Source: Pseudoips prasinana
Lineage: Eukaryota; Arthropoda; Insecta; Lepidoptera; Nolidae
Direction: 5' to 3'
NCBI GenBank assembly: GCA_951640165.1
Contig: OX621250.1
Location: 3,658,001 to 3,722,000 of the forward strand
Length of the DNA stretch: 64,000 nt
Under the pieces are notes generated by a model. It worked only from the letters and a program-made list of their open reading frames with translations, had not been told where the DNA came from and made no database searches. Position numbers and translations under genes: made by a program. This document shows, piece by piece, positions 63,490 through 64,000 of this stretch. Position 1 is the stretch's first letter; each line of letters opens with the position of its first letter.

Positions 63490-64000
63490 TGTAACGTTGT
63501 ATTTCTATTCAACGCTCCTTAGTTCATTTTATTATTAATTTTCCGCCGCTTTAAACCAGTTCGGTAGCCGCCGAGCGGTCGCTAAGCAAAACCGGTTGGG
63601 AAGCGTGAGCCGCCGAGCGGGGATTTAGCGAACGTTGGGAGGTGAGACTCAGATTGCACTCATTGCGATAGCACGTACGCACTCACTTAAAAAGAAACGT
63701 TATATTTTTCTTAGTCGCGTCGTGTAACATCTTCAAGTTGAAGTGAATCTTCATTCACAAATAGTTATTAGTTTAACAAGTTAATTTCAATCAGTGTTAA
63801 CCCCATATTGGGGTCCAAAGTTCGGCCTACGAGGGTCCAAAGTACGAATTGCAACTGTATCTCAACATCCGTCACCGTTAGCGACGAAGCCACACTTCAG
63901 ACCAGCCCAATCCCTGTGGGTCATCCTCCGGCCTGCGTAATCCTCCTGGAACTCCGCGACATCTCCGTTAGCGACGAAGCCAGCCAGGAGAGTACTTGGC
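63490..64000 (+). repeat. 3' LTR of deleted gypsy element (cut by window end)
   Basis: Matches 60944-61454 almost perfectly ('tttagtattaattctccg' against 'tttattattaattttccg' is the visible difference). Confidence 0.9.

Larger units (their letters stand above)
60944..64000 (+). mobile_element. Internally deleted Ty3/gypsy LTR retrotransposon (3' end beyond window)
   Basis: Direct LTRs at 60944-61584 and from 63490 to the window edge, differing at two positions that I noticed in about 510 bp. The primer-binding site TGGCGCCCATAACG begins at 61586, and a G-rich tract GCGCGGGGGTAT lies directly before the 3' LTR. The ~1.9-kb interior has lost gag, protease, RT and integrase; only the end of RNase H remains (62905-63186). 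It cannot move without help in trans. Confidence 0.88.

Noticed and set aside
1..64000. A new multi-gene system (defence, toxin, biosynthetic or similar)
   Set aside because: No cluster of host coding genes is present. All multi-domain proteins belong to known transposon types.

Overview
This window is non-coding, AT-rich eukaryotic DNA that is almost certainly from a moth or butterfly (Lepidoptera). The evidence is cecropia-type mariner elements, nonautonomous Helitrons with TC...CTAG-T ends, several tRNA-derived SINE families, Jockey- and RTE-like non-LTR tails, and the interspersed repeat ending in CCGACTCGCACTTGGCCGG that is common in lepidopteran genomes. Repeat family letters (SINE-A to SINE-D, E, G, J, M, N, P, R, S) are my own labels for sequences that recur inside this window; they are not database names.

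The only convincing host gene is on the minus strand. It consists of the last two coding exons of an unidentified proline-rich protein (10884-10991 and 9671-10140), with matching splice phases, GT-AG borders and a polyadenylation signal 80 bp past the stop. A decayed, 5'-truncated retrocopy of ribosomal protein S3A lies at 24096-24333 (minus). Everything else that codes is mobile-element protein: two identical, apparently intact mariner transposases (45999-47057 minus, 57568-58626 plus), one intact Ty3/gypsy Gag-Pol of 1342 residues (32282-36310 minus) between identical 115-bp LTRs, and C-terminal scraps of several non-LTR reverse transcriptases.

Layout. 1-4.8 kb: non-LTR remnants, a truncated Helitron, a SINE. 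4.85-5.87 kb: a four-unit tandem array (about 255 bp per unit). 6-9.4 kb: repeat copies and a 30-bp-arm hairpin. 9.6-11 kb: end of the host gene. 11.1-12.3 kb: diverged inverted arms around a hexamer array whose minus-strand reading is an Arg/Ser domain. 12.3-16.1 kb: SINEs and a Jockey-like 3' end. 16.84-17.49 kb: a hAT-like element holding a retroposed GC-rich insert with its own target duplication. 18-31 kb: SINEs, Helitrons, MITEs, the RpS3A retropseudogene and a possible solo LTR. 31.4-36.7 kb: gypsy element nested in repeat E. 37-45 kb: sparse SINEs and MITEs. 45.9-47.4 kb: mariner copy 1 nested in repeat E. 47.5-56.7 kb: dense SINEs, Helitrons and MITEs with repeated nesting. 57.4-58.7 kb: mariner copy 2, inserted inside a perfect palindrome. 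59-64 kb: repeat E, SINEs and an internally deleted LTR retrotransposon whose 3' LTR runs off the window.

The strongest themes are nested insertion, recent activity of two element types (mariner, gypsy), and an unusual number of unrelated, perfect or near-perfect short palindromes. I see no operon, CRISPR array, defence locus or other new gene system. Several ordinary ORFs are element debris or chance.
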